Part shown: positions 50,749 through 57,662 of the stretch, piece by piece | Layout of the letters: each line of letters starts with the position of its first letter | How positions within the stretch are numbered: position 1 is the first letter of the stretch | Assembly (NCBI GenBank): GCA_026192395.1 | Contig: WACF01000003.1 | Span: 1 to 57,662, forward strand | From: Proteobacteria bacterium 005FR1 | GTDB lineage: Bacteria; Pseudomonadota; Gammaproteobacteria; Pseudomonadales; Cellvibrionaceae | DNA: 57,662 nt | Reading direction: 5' to 3' | The notes under the pieces: generated by a model | Seen by the model: the letters and a program-made list of their open reading frames with translations, nothing else | Database searches by the model: none | What the model was told of the DNA's origin: nothing | Translations under genes and position numbers: made by a program

Positions 50749-52542
50749 ATGTCCAGCACTATCAATCGTCGCGACCTCGATTTCCTGTTGTATGAAGTGC
50801 TCAACGTGGAAGAGCTGTGCGAGCGCGAACTCTGGTCCGATCACGACCGCACCAGTTTTGATGCGGTTCTCGATCTTGCTGATCAGATTGCGGAAGAGAA
50901 GTTTTTGCCACTGGCTGCGCAGCTCGATGAGCACGAGCCGGAATTCGATGGTGAGAAGGTTCACATCCTTCCGGGTGTGAAGGAAGCTCATGAGGCCTAT
51001 ATCGAAGCGGGCTTCATGGCCGCTCATGTCAGCAACGAAGATGGTGGGATGCAGCTGCCGCTCACTGTCAGTCATGCGGCGCAAGCCATTTTTTCCTCGG
51101 CGAATATCTCGGCGCTGGCCTACCTGGGTCTCACCAAGTCGGCCGCCAACATGCTCGACGTCTGGGGCAGCGATCAGCTGAAGCAGAAGTATCTTCCGCA
51201 TATGCGCAGCGGTCGTTTCTACGGCACCATGTGCCTGTCCGAGCCGCACGCTGGCTCCAACCTCGCGGACATTCGCACCCGTGCGGAGCCGCAGGAGGAT
51301 GGCAGCTATCGTCTCTACGGAACCAAGATGTGGATTTCTGGCGGTGAGCAGGACATCTCCGAAAACATCGTGCATATGGTCCTGGCGAAAGTCCCCGGCG
51401 CACCCGCCGGCGTGAAGGGCATCTCCCTCTTCCTCGTGCCCAAGTACCGCCTCGACGAAAACGGCAATTCCGCCGAGCGCAACGGTGTGAATCTGGTCGG
51501 CCTGAACCACAAGATGGGTTATCGCGGCACCACCAACACACTGCTGAACTTCGGTGAGAAAGAGCCCTGCGTCGGCTACCTGATGGGCAAGGAGAACGAA
51601 GGCCTCAAGTGCATGTTCCACATGATGAACGAATCGCGCATCAGTGTGGGCATGGGTGCGGTAACTCTCGGCTACGCCGGCTACATGCACTCCTTGCAGT
51701 ACGCCAAAGAGCGTCCGCAAGGTCGTCTGCCCGGTGAGAAAGATCCCAATTCACCGCAGGTCAATATCATCAAGCATGCAGACGTAAAGCGTATGCTGCT
51801 GCAGCAGAAAGCTTATGTCGAAGGCGGTCTTTACCTGGCGCTGTTCTGCGACAAGCTGGTGGATGACATTCGCACTGGCGATGCGGCACAGCAGAAAGAC
51901 CTTGCAATCTTTATGGACCTGCTGACGCCTATTGTCAAAGCCTGGCCCTCGGACTACTGCCTGAAGGCGAACGAACTCGCTATTCAAGTGCTTGGCGGCG
52001 CCGGTTACACCCGTGACTATCCGGTTGAGCGCCTTTATCGCGACAATCGTTTGAACCCGATTCACGAAGGCACCAATGGCATCCAGGGCATGGACCTGCT
52101 AGGGCGCAAGGTGCGAATGAACGACGGCTACGGCTATCAGCTGCTGGTGCGATATCTGAACGAAACGATCGCCGAAGCGAAAAACACGGAGCCTCTCAAC
52201 GAATACGCCCAGTCCCTGGAGCATGCGCTGCAAGCACTGAGCGCCACCACCGAGCACCTGACCTCGGCAGCCAGTGAGGACATCAAACTGGCCACCGCCA
52301 ACTCCACTGTCTATCTGAATGCATTCGGCCACGTCGTGGTCGCCTGGCAGTGGCTCAAGCAGGCGCTCGCAGCCAACCGCGGGCTCGCGGCGGCTCAGGG
52401 TGACGATCAGGACTTCTATCGCGGTAAGCTGGCGGCCTGCCGTTACTTCTACCGTTACGAATTGCCGCAGATTCACACTCAGCTGGCGCTGCTGGATCAG
52501 CTGGACGATACCTGCCTGAACATGCCGGAAGCGAGCTTCTAA
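50749..52542 (+). CDS. Large acyl-CoA dehydrogenase (DmdC/FadE5-like, ~600 residues)
   Basis: This 597-residue acyl-CoA dehydrogenase has the family core with CLSEPHAGSNLADIRTRAE and GTKMWISGGEQDISENIVHM, and the active Glu in NPIHEGTNGIQGMDLLGRKV (about residue 443). An extra C-terminal helical domain (to MPEASF) gives the length, like DmdC (methylmercaptopropionyl-CoA) and FadE5-type enzymes. It should oxidise acyl-CoAs at the alpha-beta carbons. It is directly followed (25 nt) by the quinone oxidoreductase-like gene. Confidence 0.92.
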   Translation: MSSTINRRDLDFLLYEVLNVEELCERELWSDHDRTSFDAVLDLADQIAEEKFLPLAAQLDEHEPEFDGEKVHILPGVKEAHEAYIEAGFMAAHVSNEDGGMQLPLTVSHAAQAIFSSANISALAYLGLTKSAANMLDVWGSDQLKQKYLPHMRSGRFYGTMCLSEPHAGSNLADIRTRAEPQEDGSYRLYGTKMWISGGEQDISENIVHMVLAKVPGAPAGVKGISLFLVPKYRLDENGNSAERNGVNLVGLNHKMGYRGTTNTLLNFGEKEPCVGYLMGKENEGLKCMFHMMNESRISVGMGAVTLGYAGYMHSLQYAKERPQGRLPGEKDPNSPQVNIIKHADVKRMLLQQKAYVEGGLYLALFCDKLVDDIRTGDAAQQKDLAIFMDLLTPIVKAWPSDYCLKANELAIQVLGGAGYTRDYPVERLYRDNRLNPIHEGTNGIQGMDLLGRKVRMNDGYGYQLLVRYLNETIAEAKNTEPLNEYAQSLEHALQALSATTEHLTSAASEDIKLATANSTVYLNAFGHVVVAWQWLKQALAANRGLAAAQGDDQDFYRGKLAACRYFYRYELPQIHTQLALLDQLDDTCLNMPEASF

Positions 52543-52567
52543 CAATACATTCACAGGGGAGCAGAAT

Positions 52568-53545
52568 ATGCGCGCTGTACTATGCAAAGAACTGGGTCCA
52601 CCCGAATCACTGGTCGTTGAGGAAGTGCCGAGCCCGGAAGTCAAGCCCGGTCAGGTGCTTGTGAAAGTGGGCGCCTGCGGAGTCAACTTTCCCGACACCT
52701 TGATTATCCAGGGCAAGTACCAGCACAAGCCGGATTTGCCTTTCAGCCCCGGCGGTGAAATCGCGGGCGAAGTGATCGATGTGGCGGATGATGTCACGAG
52801 CGTAAAGACAGGCGATCGGGTCATCGCCATGTGTGGACACGGCGGTTTTGCCGAAGAGATTGCCATCGACGCCAACCGAGTAGTGCACATTCCGGATCAG
52901 ATGGACTTCGTCACTGCGTCCGCTTTCATTCTGACCTATGGCACTTCCTATCACGGTCTGAAGCAACGCGCCAACTTGCAGGCGGGCGAAACGCTGCTGG
53001 TCCTGGGTGCGGCGGGAGGTGTAGGTCTTGCGGCCGTCGAGCTGGGTAAGGCCATGGGCGCGAAGGTAATTGCTGCGGCGAGTACTGACGAGAAACTCGC
53101 TCTGGCAAAAGACCACGGCGCCGACGAGCTGATCAATTACAGCAACGAAGATCTGAAAGATCGCGTCAAAGAGCTGACCGGCGGCAAAGGCGTCGACGTT
53201 GTATACGATCCGGTGGGTGGTGATCTCTTCGAGCCAGCTGTGCGTGCAACCGGCTGGAATGGTCGTGTTCTGGTGATTGGCTTCGCGGGCGGCTACATTC
53301 CCAAATTGCCGGCGAATCTGGTTCTGCTCAAGGGCAGTGCCGTCGTGGGGGTGTTCTGGGGCGAGTTCACGCGCCGTCAGCCGAAGGATTCCGAGCAGAA
53401 CAACAAAGAGCTCCTGGAGATGTATCTGCAGGGCAAACTCCGGCCGCACATCTCGCAAACCTTCCCGCTGGAAAAAGCGGCCGATGCCCTGAACGTTCTT
53501 CAGAACCGTCAGGCCAAAGGCAAACTCGTTGTCACTACCGAATAA
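52568..53545 (+). CDS. NADPH:quinone oxidoreductase-like MDR protein
   Basis: This 325-residue medium-chain reductase lacks the zinc-binding cysteines and has the NADPH site LVLGAAGGVGLAAVELGKAMGAKV (about 139-162). This is the zeta-crystallin/quinone oxidoreductase group, which also includes acyl-CoA or enoyl-CoA reductases; position in a beta-oxidation cluster makes an enoyl reductase equally possible. AGGGGAGCAG precedes the ATG. It lies in the same transcript, nine nucleotides before the MaoC gene. Confidence 0.9.
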   Translation: MRAVLCKELGPPESLVVEEVPSPEVKPGQVLVKVGACGVNFPDTLIIQGKYQHKPDLPFSPGGEIAGEVIDVADDVTSVKTGDRVIAMCGHGGFAEEIAIDANRVVHIPDQMDFVTASAFILTYGTSYHGLKQRANLQAGETLLVLGAAGGVGLAAVELGKAMGAKVIAAASTDEKLALAKDHGADELINYSNEDLKDRVKELTGGKGVDVVYDPVGGDLFEPAVRATGWNGRVLVIGFAGGYIPKLPANLVLLKGSAVVGVFWGEFTRRQPKDSEQNNKELLEMYLQGKLRPHISQTFPLEKAADALNVLQNRQAKGKLVVTTE

Positions 53546-53554
53546 GAGGTAAGC

Positions 53555-54016
53555 ATGCCTGTTGTCGCCAAAGAACAATTGAACGACTATGTCGGCAAGG
53601 AAACCGGCGTTACCGACTGGCTGGAGATTACCCAGGAGCGGGTGAATCAGTTTGCCGACGTCACCAACGATCACCAGTTCATCCACGTGGATCCGGAGCG
53701 AGCAAAGGAAACGCAGTTTGGTGGGCCTATTGCTCACGGCTTTCTTACGCTCTCTCTGCTGCCGCACTTTGGCGAGCAGGGTGCCGCAATGGGAGTGGAG
53801 AACGCTGCGGTGCGGATCAACTACGGCCTCAACAAGGTGAGATTTCTTACACCGGTGAAGGTGGGCAGCAAAATCCGGGCGCGATATAAATTTCTCGGCT
53901 TCGAAGAAAAGCGTCCCGGGCAGATTCTGCTGAGTCACGAAGTTACTATTGAAATTCAGGGCGTGGAAAAGCCGGCCATGATTGCCGAGTCACTCGGCAT
54001 GTCGGTTTTGCAATAA
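53555..54016 (+). CDS. MaoC-like (R)-enoyl-CoA hydratase
   Basis: This 153-residue hot-dog protein carries the hydratase-2 motif in [16 protein letters not shown] with [16 protein letters not shown] (Asp and His of the catalytic pair). It hydrates an enoyl-CoA to the (R)-3-hydroxyacyl-CoA, in contrast to the (S)-specific FadB-like enzyme elsewhere in the window. AGAGGTAAGC provides the ribosome binding site. It is 31 nt upstream of the thiolase gene. Confidence 0.92.
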   Translation: MPVVAKEQLNDYVGKETGVTDWLEITQERVNQFADVTNDHQFIHVDPERAKETQFGGPIAHGFLTLSLLPHFGEQGAAMGVENAAVRINYGLNKVRFLTPVKVGSKIRARYKFLGFEEKRPGQILLSHEVTIEIQGVEKPAMIAESLGMSVLQ

Positions 54017-54047
54017 ATCTTTTCGGATACTCAATGAGGAAGCAGCT

Positions 54048-55229
54048 ATGAAAGAAGCAGTGATTGTCTCAACTGCGCGTACTCCCATCGGCAAAGCCTA
54101 CCGGGGTGCGCTGAACAACACCGAATCCGCCATCCTTGGCGGTCACGCCGTTGCTGAAGCGGTCAAGCGCGCGGGCGTTGATCCGGCAGAAATCGAAGAA
54201 GTGGTCTTTGGTGCTGCTCTGCAGCAAGGCTGTCAGGGCGGCAACTTCGCCCGCCGCGTTGCGCTTGTTGGCGGTCTGCCCGTCACCACTGCCGCACAGA
54301 GCATGGACCGTCAGTGCTCTTCCGGTCTGATGGCTATCGCCACTGCCGCCAAGCAGGTGATGGTTGATGGCATGGAGGTTGTGATCGGCGGTGGTCTGGA
54401 CTCCATCAGCCTCGTTCAGAACGAAAAGATGAACGCCTTCCGCATCCAGGATCCCCGTATCATGGAAATCAAGCCGGAAGTGTTCATGCCGATGATCGAT
54501 ACCGCGGAAGTGGTCGCAAAGCGCTACAACATCAGCCGTGAAGCGCAGGACGAGTACGCGCTTGAAAGCCAGCGTCGCACAGCCGCCGCTCAGGAAGCCG
54601 GCAAGTTCGACGACGAGATCGCACCGATCACCACTAGCCAGATGCTGGTCGACAAGGAAACAAAAGAAGTTTCCTACCGAGAAGTCACGCTGTCCAAAGA
54701 TGAGGGCAACCGTCCTGAAACCACCGCCGAAGGTCTGGCCAGTCTGAAGCCGGTGCGCGACAACGGTGTAATCACTGCCGGTAACGCCAGCCAGCTCTCC
54801 GATGGTGCTTCCGCCTCTGTGATCATGGATGCGAAGTTGGCCGAGCAGCGCAACATCCAGCCGCTGGGTATCTACCGCGGCATGGCAGTCGCCGGTACCG
54901 AGCCGGATGAAATGGGTATCGGTCCTGTATTCGCCGTGCCCAAGCTGCTCAAGCGCAACGGCCTGACCATGGACGATATCGGCCTGTGGGAGCTGAACGA
55001 AGCCTTCGCAGTACAGGTGCTCTACTGCCGTGACAAGCTGGGCATCCCCAATGACCGCCTGAACGTCAACGGTGGCGCCATCTCCATCGGTCACCCCTAC
55101 GGCATGAGCGGTGCACGCATGGTCGGCCACGCGCTGATCGAAGGTAAGCGCCGCGGCGTCAAATACGTTGTCATCACCATGTGTGTTGGCGGCGGTATGG
55201 GTGCGGCTGGTCTGTTCGAAGTCGTATAA
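54048..55229 (+). CDS. Acetyl-CoA C-acyltransferase (thiolase)
   Basis: This 393-residue thiolase has the nucleophile Cys90 in [11 protein letters not shown], the His motif [18 protein letters not shown] and a C-terminal Cys in [16 protein letters not shown]. It cleaves 3-ketoacyl-CoA with CoA. I chose the ATG at 54048, with AGGAAGCAGC upstream; a longer frame from 53982 overlaps MaoC. It completes the beta-oxidation set of the cluster. Confidence 0.94.
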   Translation: MKEAVIVSTARTPIGKAYRGALNNTESAILGGHAVAEAVKRAGVDPAEIEEVVFGAALQQGCQGGNFARRVALVGGLPVTTAAQSMDRQCSSGLMAIATAAKQVMVDGMEVVIGGGLDSISLVQNEKMNAFRIQDPRIMEIKPEVFMPMIDTAEVVAKRYNISREAQDEYALESQRRTAAAQEAGKFDDEIAPITTSQMLVDKETKEVSYREVTLSKDEGNRPETTAEGLASLKPVRDNGVITAGNASQLSDGASASVIMDAKLAEQRNIQPLGIYRGMAVAGTEPDEMGIGPVFAVPKLLKRNGLTMDDIGLWELNEAFAVQVLYCRDKLGIPNDRLNVNGGAISIGHPYGMSGARMVGHALIEGKRRGVKYVVITMCVGGGMGAAGLFEVV

Positions 55230-55249
55230 CAAGCCAGAGTCGCGGGATT

Positions 55250-55280
55250 CCGGTCTCCAGTCGCCAGGACTGGAGACTGG
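55250..55280 (+). repeat. CAGTCTC/GGAGACTG inverted-repeat element, copy 2
   Basis: CCGGTCTCCAGTC (55250-55262) pairs with GACTGGAGACTGG (55268-55280) at 12 of 13 positions, loop GCCAG. A further GTGGAGACTG follows at 55284-55293. The element is short and lies between the thiolase and the next SDR, as copy 1 does between two other genes of the cluster. Confidence 0.75.
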
Positions 55281-55295
55281 GAAGTGGAGACTGAT

Positions 55296-56063
55296 ATGAA
55301 ATTACAGGGCAAAACCGTCGTCGTGACGGGCGGCGCCAGCGGCATCGGACTGGGCTTGGTTCGCCGCTTCAAAGAAGAAGGCGCAGCCAACATTGTTATC
55401 GCCGATATCAATCAGCAAGAGCTGGACGATGCGGCTGCGGAGGTGAGCGGTGTCGCTCGTCTCTGCGACGTCAGCAAGGAAGAGCAGGTGAAGGACTTGG
55501 TGGAGTACACCGAGAAAACCTTTGGCCGGATCGACCTCTTCTGCGGCAACGCAGGCATCATCGCGCGGGGCGGGGTGGAAACACCGAATGAGACCTGGGA
55601 GAAGATGTGGGCGGTCAACGTGATGGCCCATGTGTATGCCACGCGGCACGCTTTGCCAGCCATGTTGGAGCGGGGAGATGGCTACTTCCTCATCACGGCC
55701 TCCGCCGCAGGTCTGCTGTCCCAGATCGGCTCGGCTACTTACTCGGTCACCAAGCATGCGGCATTGTCTCTGGCCGAGTGGGTCAAGATCACCCATGGCG
55801 CCCAGGGCATCAAAGTCTCTGCACTTTGCCCGCAGGCAGTGGAGTCGAAGATGACCGCCGGGGGTTCTGGTGCGGCCTTCATCAATGGCATGCTCCCCGC
55901 GGCTGCGGTCGCCGATGAGGTAGTCAAGTGCCTGGAGGCAGAGCGCTTCCTGGTTCTGCCTCACCCCGAGGTGGACAAATACTTCAAGAACAAGGCGAAC
56001 GACTACGAACGTTGGCTCAAGGGTATGCAGCGCTTGCAGGAGCAGTTTGGGGCCACGCTATAG
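55296..56063 (+). CDS. Short-chain dehydrogenase/reductase
   Basis: This 255-residue SDR has VVVTGGASGIGLGLVRRF (cofactor site), GNAGIIARG and YSVTKHAALSLAEW (catalytic Tyr and Lys). The ATG at 55296 is five bases after GGAGA, which belongs to the repeat element; a start four codons earlier would overlap it. It is the last gene of the cluster and has a strong terminator. Specific substrate unknown. Confidence 0.9.
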   Translation: MKLQGKTVVVTGGASGIGLGLVRRFKEEGAANIVIADINQQELDDAAAEVSGVARLCDVSKEEQVKDLVEYTEKTFGRIDLFCGNAGIIARGGVETPNETWEKMWAVNVMAHVYATRHALPAMLERGDGYFLITASAAGLLSQIGSATYSVTKHAALSLAEWVKITHGAQGIKVSALCPQAVESKMTAGGSGAAFINGMLPAAAVADEVVKCLEAERFLVLPHPEVDKYFKNKANDYERWLKGMQRLQEQFGATL

Positions 56064-56079
56064 ATCCCAGCTGTGACAA

Positions 56080-56113
56080 AAAAAGGGTCGCCCTCAAGGG
56101 GGCGGCCCTTTTT
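56080..56113 (+). terminator. Terminator after the catabolic cluster
   Basis: AAAAAGGGTCGCCC (56080-56093) pairs with GGGCGGCCCTTTTT (56100-56113) with one G-T pair. Confidence 0.9.
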
Positions 56114-56312
56114 GCTTTGTAGGGATCTGCTTTGGCAGGAAGGGAGGTGAGGCATCAGTATGCTGAACTATTCCTGCATATGGCACCTCACAAGCTTAGG
56201 TTTAAACGCCGGCGGTTGGTCGAGGCGAGCTTTTAGGCTAATGTACGCGACATTTTCACCATCGCCGTTTTGGCTCACGCCCGGCACTATCTTTGAGGAA
56301 TCAGAGGACTCT

Positions 56313-57176
56313 ATGAGCGATCCAAAGCAGGGCAGTCCGAATGAGACTGGAAGCGACGCGGATACTTCGAGGAGTGAGGCTCGTTCAGATGGGCAGGAGT
56401 TTACGCTGCCAGTGGACGAGCATTTCGAAGAGGTCTCCGAGAATGGAAAGCGCGTTCGCAAGCGGGGTATCTACCTGCTGCCCAACCTCTTTACAACGGC
56501 CGCCTTGTTCAGTGGTTTCTACGCAATCATCGCCGGCATGACCGGAGATTTCCAGGCTGCAGCAATCGCGATCGTAGTCGCGGGCGTTTTCGATTCGCTC
56601 GATGGTCGAATTGCCCGGCTGACCAATACCAGTAGCGCCTTCGGTGTGGAATACGACAGTCTTTCCGACATGGTTTCGTTCGGCCTGGCCCCGGCGCTGG
56701 TGATGTTCAACTGGGCCCTTGCGCCGATTGGGAAACTGGGTTGGGCAATTGCCTTCGCCTTTTCTGCCTGCGCTGCCCTGCGACTGGCCCGATTCAACAC
56801 CCAGGTAGGGTCGGTGGATAAGGCCTACTTCGTGGGGCTGTCCAGCCCCCCGGCAGCTGGTCTGCTTGCCGGCATGGTCTGGGTGGGTCACGATATCGAC
56901 GTCGGTACTGAGCTGACGATACTCGCTGCCGTAATCACGTTGGTGGCCGCACTGTTGATGGTGTCCAACGTCAAATACTTCAGTTTCAAAACCATCGACC
57001 TGAAAGGACGGGTGCCATTCGTGGCGATTCTGGTGGTCGTCGCCCTGTTCACCCTGTTCGCGATACAGCCCGATGTGGTGCTGCTCTGCATGGCGGTAAC
57101 CTATGGGATGTCCGGTCCTCTGCTCTGGCTATGGCGTCGTCGGCACCGGAATCAAAAAAGTTCAGAATCTGCTTGA
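56313..57176 (+). CDS. pssA: CDP-diacylglycerol-serine O-phosphatidyltransferase
   Basis: This 287-residue integral membrane protein has the CDP-alcohol phosphotransferase signature D-x2-D-G-R-x-A-R-x8-G-x3-D-x3-D in FDSLDGRIARLTNTSSAFG and VEYDSLSDMVSFG (about 104-135). It makes phosphatidylserine from CDP-diacylglycerol and serine in the inner membrane. A hydrophilic N-terminal part (about residues 1-55) precedes the membrane segments, and the C-terminus is basic. I chose the ATG at 56313, with AGAGG upstream; the frame could start 51 codons earlier, but that part has no homology. It is transcribed towards the rRNA operon. Confidence 0.93.
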   Translation: MSDPKQGSPNETGSDADTSRSEARSDGQEFTLPVDEHFEEVSENGKRVRKRGIYLLPNLFTTAALFSGFYAIIAGMTGDFQAAAIAIVVAGVFDSLDGRIARLTNTSSAFGVEYDSLSDMVSFGLAPALVMFNWALAPIGKLGWAIAFAFSACAALRLARFNTQVGSVDKAYFVGLSSPPAAGLLAGMVWVGHDIDVGTELTILAAVITLVAALLMVSNVKYFSFKTIDLKGRVPFVAILVVVALFTLFAIQPDVVLLCMAVTYGMSGPLLWLWRRRHRNQKSSESA

Positions 57177-57200
57177 TCTTCCAGCCGAGATCGCTATTAT
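57173..57200 (+). promoter_or_regulatory. Candidate promoter at the 3' end of pssA
   Basis: TTGATC (57173-57178) and TATTAT (57195-57200) are spaced by 16 nt, with a GC-rich stretch downstream. It could be a distal promoter of the following rRNA operon or start a short non-coding transcript; the 57201-57298 segment is GC-rich and has no open frame of note. Confidence 0.4.
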
Positions 57201-57298
57201 ACGCCTCCCGATTGTGAGGGGCCCTTCGTAGTTCAAGGCGGGGTTCCTAGGAGTCGGGGTGGTTTGGCGGGATGGGCAGCGTCCATCAGTTGAACCTA

Positions 57299-57317
57299 TT
57301 GATCATCGGATGATCAA
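57299..57317. repeat. TTGATCAT-CGG-ATGATCAA palindrome
   Basis: A perfect 8-bp inverted repeat with a 3-nt loop lies in the 300-nt non-coding gap upstream of the rRNA promoter. Its half-sites resemble FNR or Crp sites, but the spacing does not fit FNR. It could be a regulator site or an RNA hairpin. Confidence 0.5.
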
Positions 57318-57438
57318 AACTCGGTTAATCAGCACCGGCGGGATCAAACTGTTTTCCGTCGTGGGGTAAAGCCCAGCTGGCTATTTCGGGGAGGCCGCAA
57401 GCCTCGGAGCGCCGTTCACGGCCGCTTCAAGCAGCCTC

Positions 57439-57499
57439 CGAAATTTTTCTGAAATTTCATCGAAATAGTTGTTGCCAAGTTTAAACGGATCCGTATAAT
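57439..57499 (+). promoter_or_regulatory. rRNA operon promoter (P1-type) with UP element
   Basis: An AT-rich tract (57439-57471) precedes TTGCCA (57472-57477) and TATAAT (57494-57499), spaced by 16 nt, with a GC-rich GCGCATCCC discriminator. This matches strong ribosomal promoters subject to stringent control. The start would be near 57506. Confidence 0.85.
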
Positions 57500-57505
57500 G
57501 CGCAT

Positions 57506-57662
57506 CCCACGGTTGAGGCGAGACACTTAACCGGTTCTTTAAAAATTCAATCAAGCAAAGCGTGTGGGCGCTTGCGGAATGGGTAGGAAGCAGTAGAACC
57601 TATCAGACGCAAGTGACTCGACAATTCATACGTTCATGAATAGTACGTTCACGATGTAGTCT
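57506..57662 (+). other. rRNA leader region with boxA-like antitermination element
   Basis: The transcribed leader contains GTTCTTTAAAAA (57534-57545), close to the boxA antitermination site (TGCTCTTTAACAA). The 16S gene itself begins beyond the window end. With the 5S gene at the other end, the window lies between two rRNA operons on one strand. Confidence 0.8.

Noticed and set aside
57201-57298. Possible tRNA near GTAGTTCAAGG upstream of the rRNA operon
   Set aside because: No matching acceptor, anticodon or T arms could be folded.
57299-57317. Palindrome TTGATCAT-CGG-ATGATCAA as an FNR site
   Set aside because: Half-sites TTGAT and ATCAA are nine bases apart instead of four, so FNR geometry does not fit.

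Overview
The window is about 57.7 kb of moderately GC-rich DNA, packed with genes on both strands. It most likely comes from an aerobic, probably marine gammaproteobacterium of the Halieaceae/Cellvibrionales type or a relative. The evidence is the rrn leader and 5S style, pssA next to an rRNA operon, a cbb3 oxidase with an Anr/FNR-type regulator, and a large set of fatty-acid and acyl-CoA genes. This placement is inferred from gene content; no search was run. The window starts inside the 3' part of a 5S rRNA gene and ends in the promoter and leader of another rRNA operon on the same strand, so it is an inter-rrn segment.

Region 1 (1-6.25 kb): 5S end, terminator and a cluster of small palindromes, then a minus-strand lipoprotein gene and four tandem plus-strand paralogues of an uncharacterised exported protein family. 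The paralogues fall into two sub-types of two, and a stem-loop follows each copy.

Region 2 (6.3-32.2 kb): a low-oxygen/dormancy-type stress island. It encodes a phosphoribosyltransferase, a Lon-like protease, a universal-stress-like protein, a YetF-like membrane protein, a haem-c DUF3365-type protein, a CapA-like protein, a DUF883 protein, PEP synthase, an alpha/beta hydrolase coupled to a PRPP synthetase, a kinase-like protein, a CBS-pair protein, an alpha-glucan phosphorylase, a lipoprotein/envelope-protein pair, a MerR regulator, an FNR-type regulator and the cbb3 oxidase ccoNOQP. Five FNR-like 14-bp boxes (TTGAY-N4-RTCAA type) sit in its promoter regions. Four of them have a -10-like hexamer 21-23 nt away, the class II FNR geometry. 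The region therefore looks like one regulon controlled by the FNR protein encoded in it. That protein has unusual N-terminal cysteine spacing.

Region 3 (32.2-46.4 kb): a beta-CASP RNase-like protein, an IclR regulator, a three-gene acyl-CoA dehydrogenase operon (two genes resemble a heteromeric pair), an acyl-CoA synthetase, a FadB/FadJ-like bifunctional beta-oxidation enzyme, a DegV gene broken by a 1-nt frameshift, a zinc alcohol dehydrogenase and a LysR regulator.

Region 4 (46.4-56.1 kb): a plus-strand catabolic cluster with an ACAD10/11-like dehydrogenase, a histidine-phosphatase-like protein, an ACAD10/11-type kinase, two SDRs, a large acyl-CoA dehydrogenase, a quinone oxidoreductase-like MDR, a MaoC hydratase and a thiolase. 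It fits degradation of a hydroxylated or branched acyl-CoA, possibly a 4-hydroxy acid through phosphorylation. Two copies of a GGAGACTG-type inverted repeat lie just before genes and appear to supply their ribosome binding sites.

Region 5 (56.3 kb-end): pssA, then about 300 nt of regulatory DNA and a strong rrn P1-type promoter with a boxA-like element. No CRISPR array, transposase, integrase, phage gene or tRNA was found.
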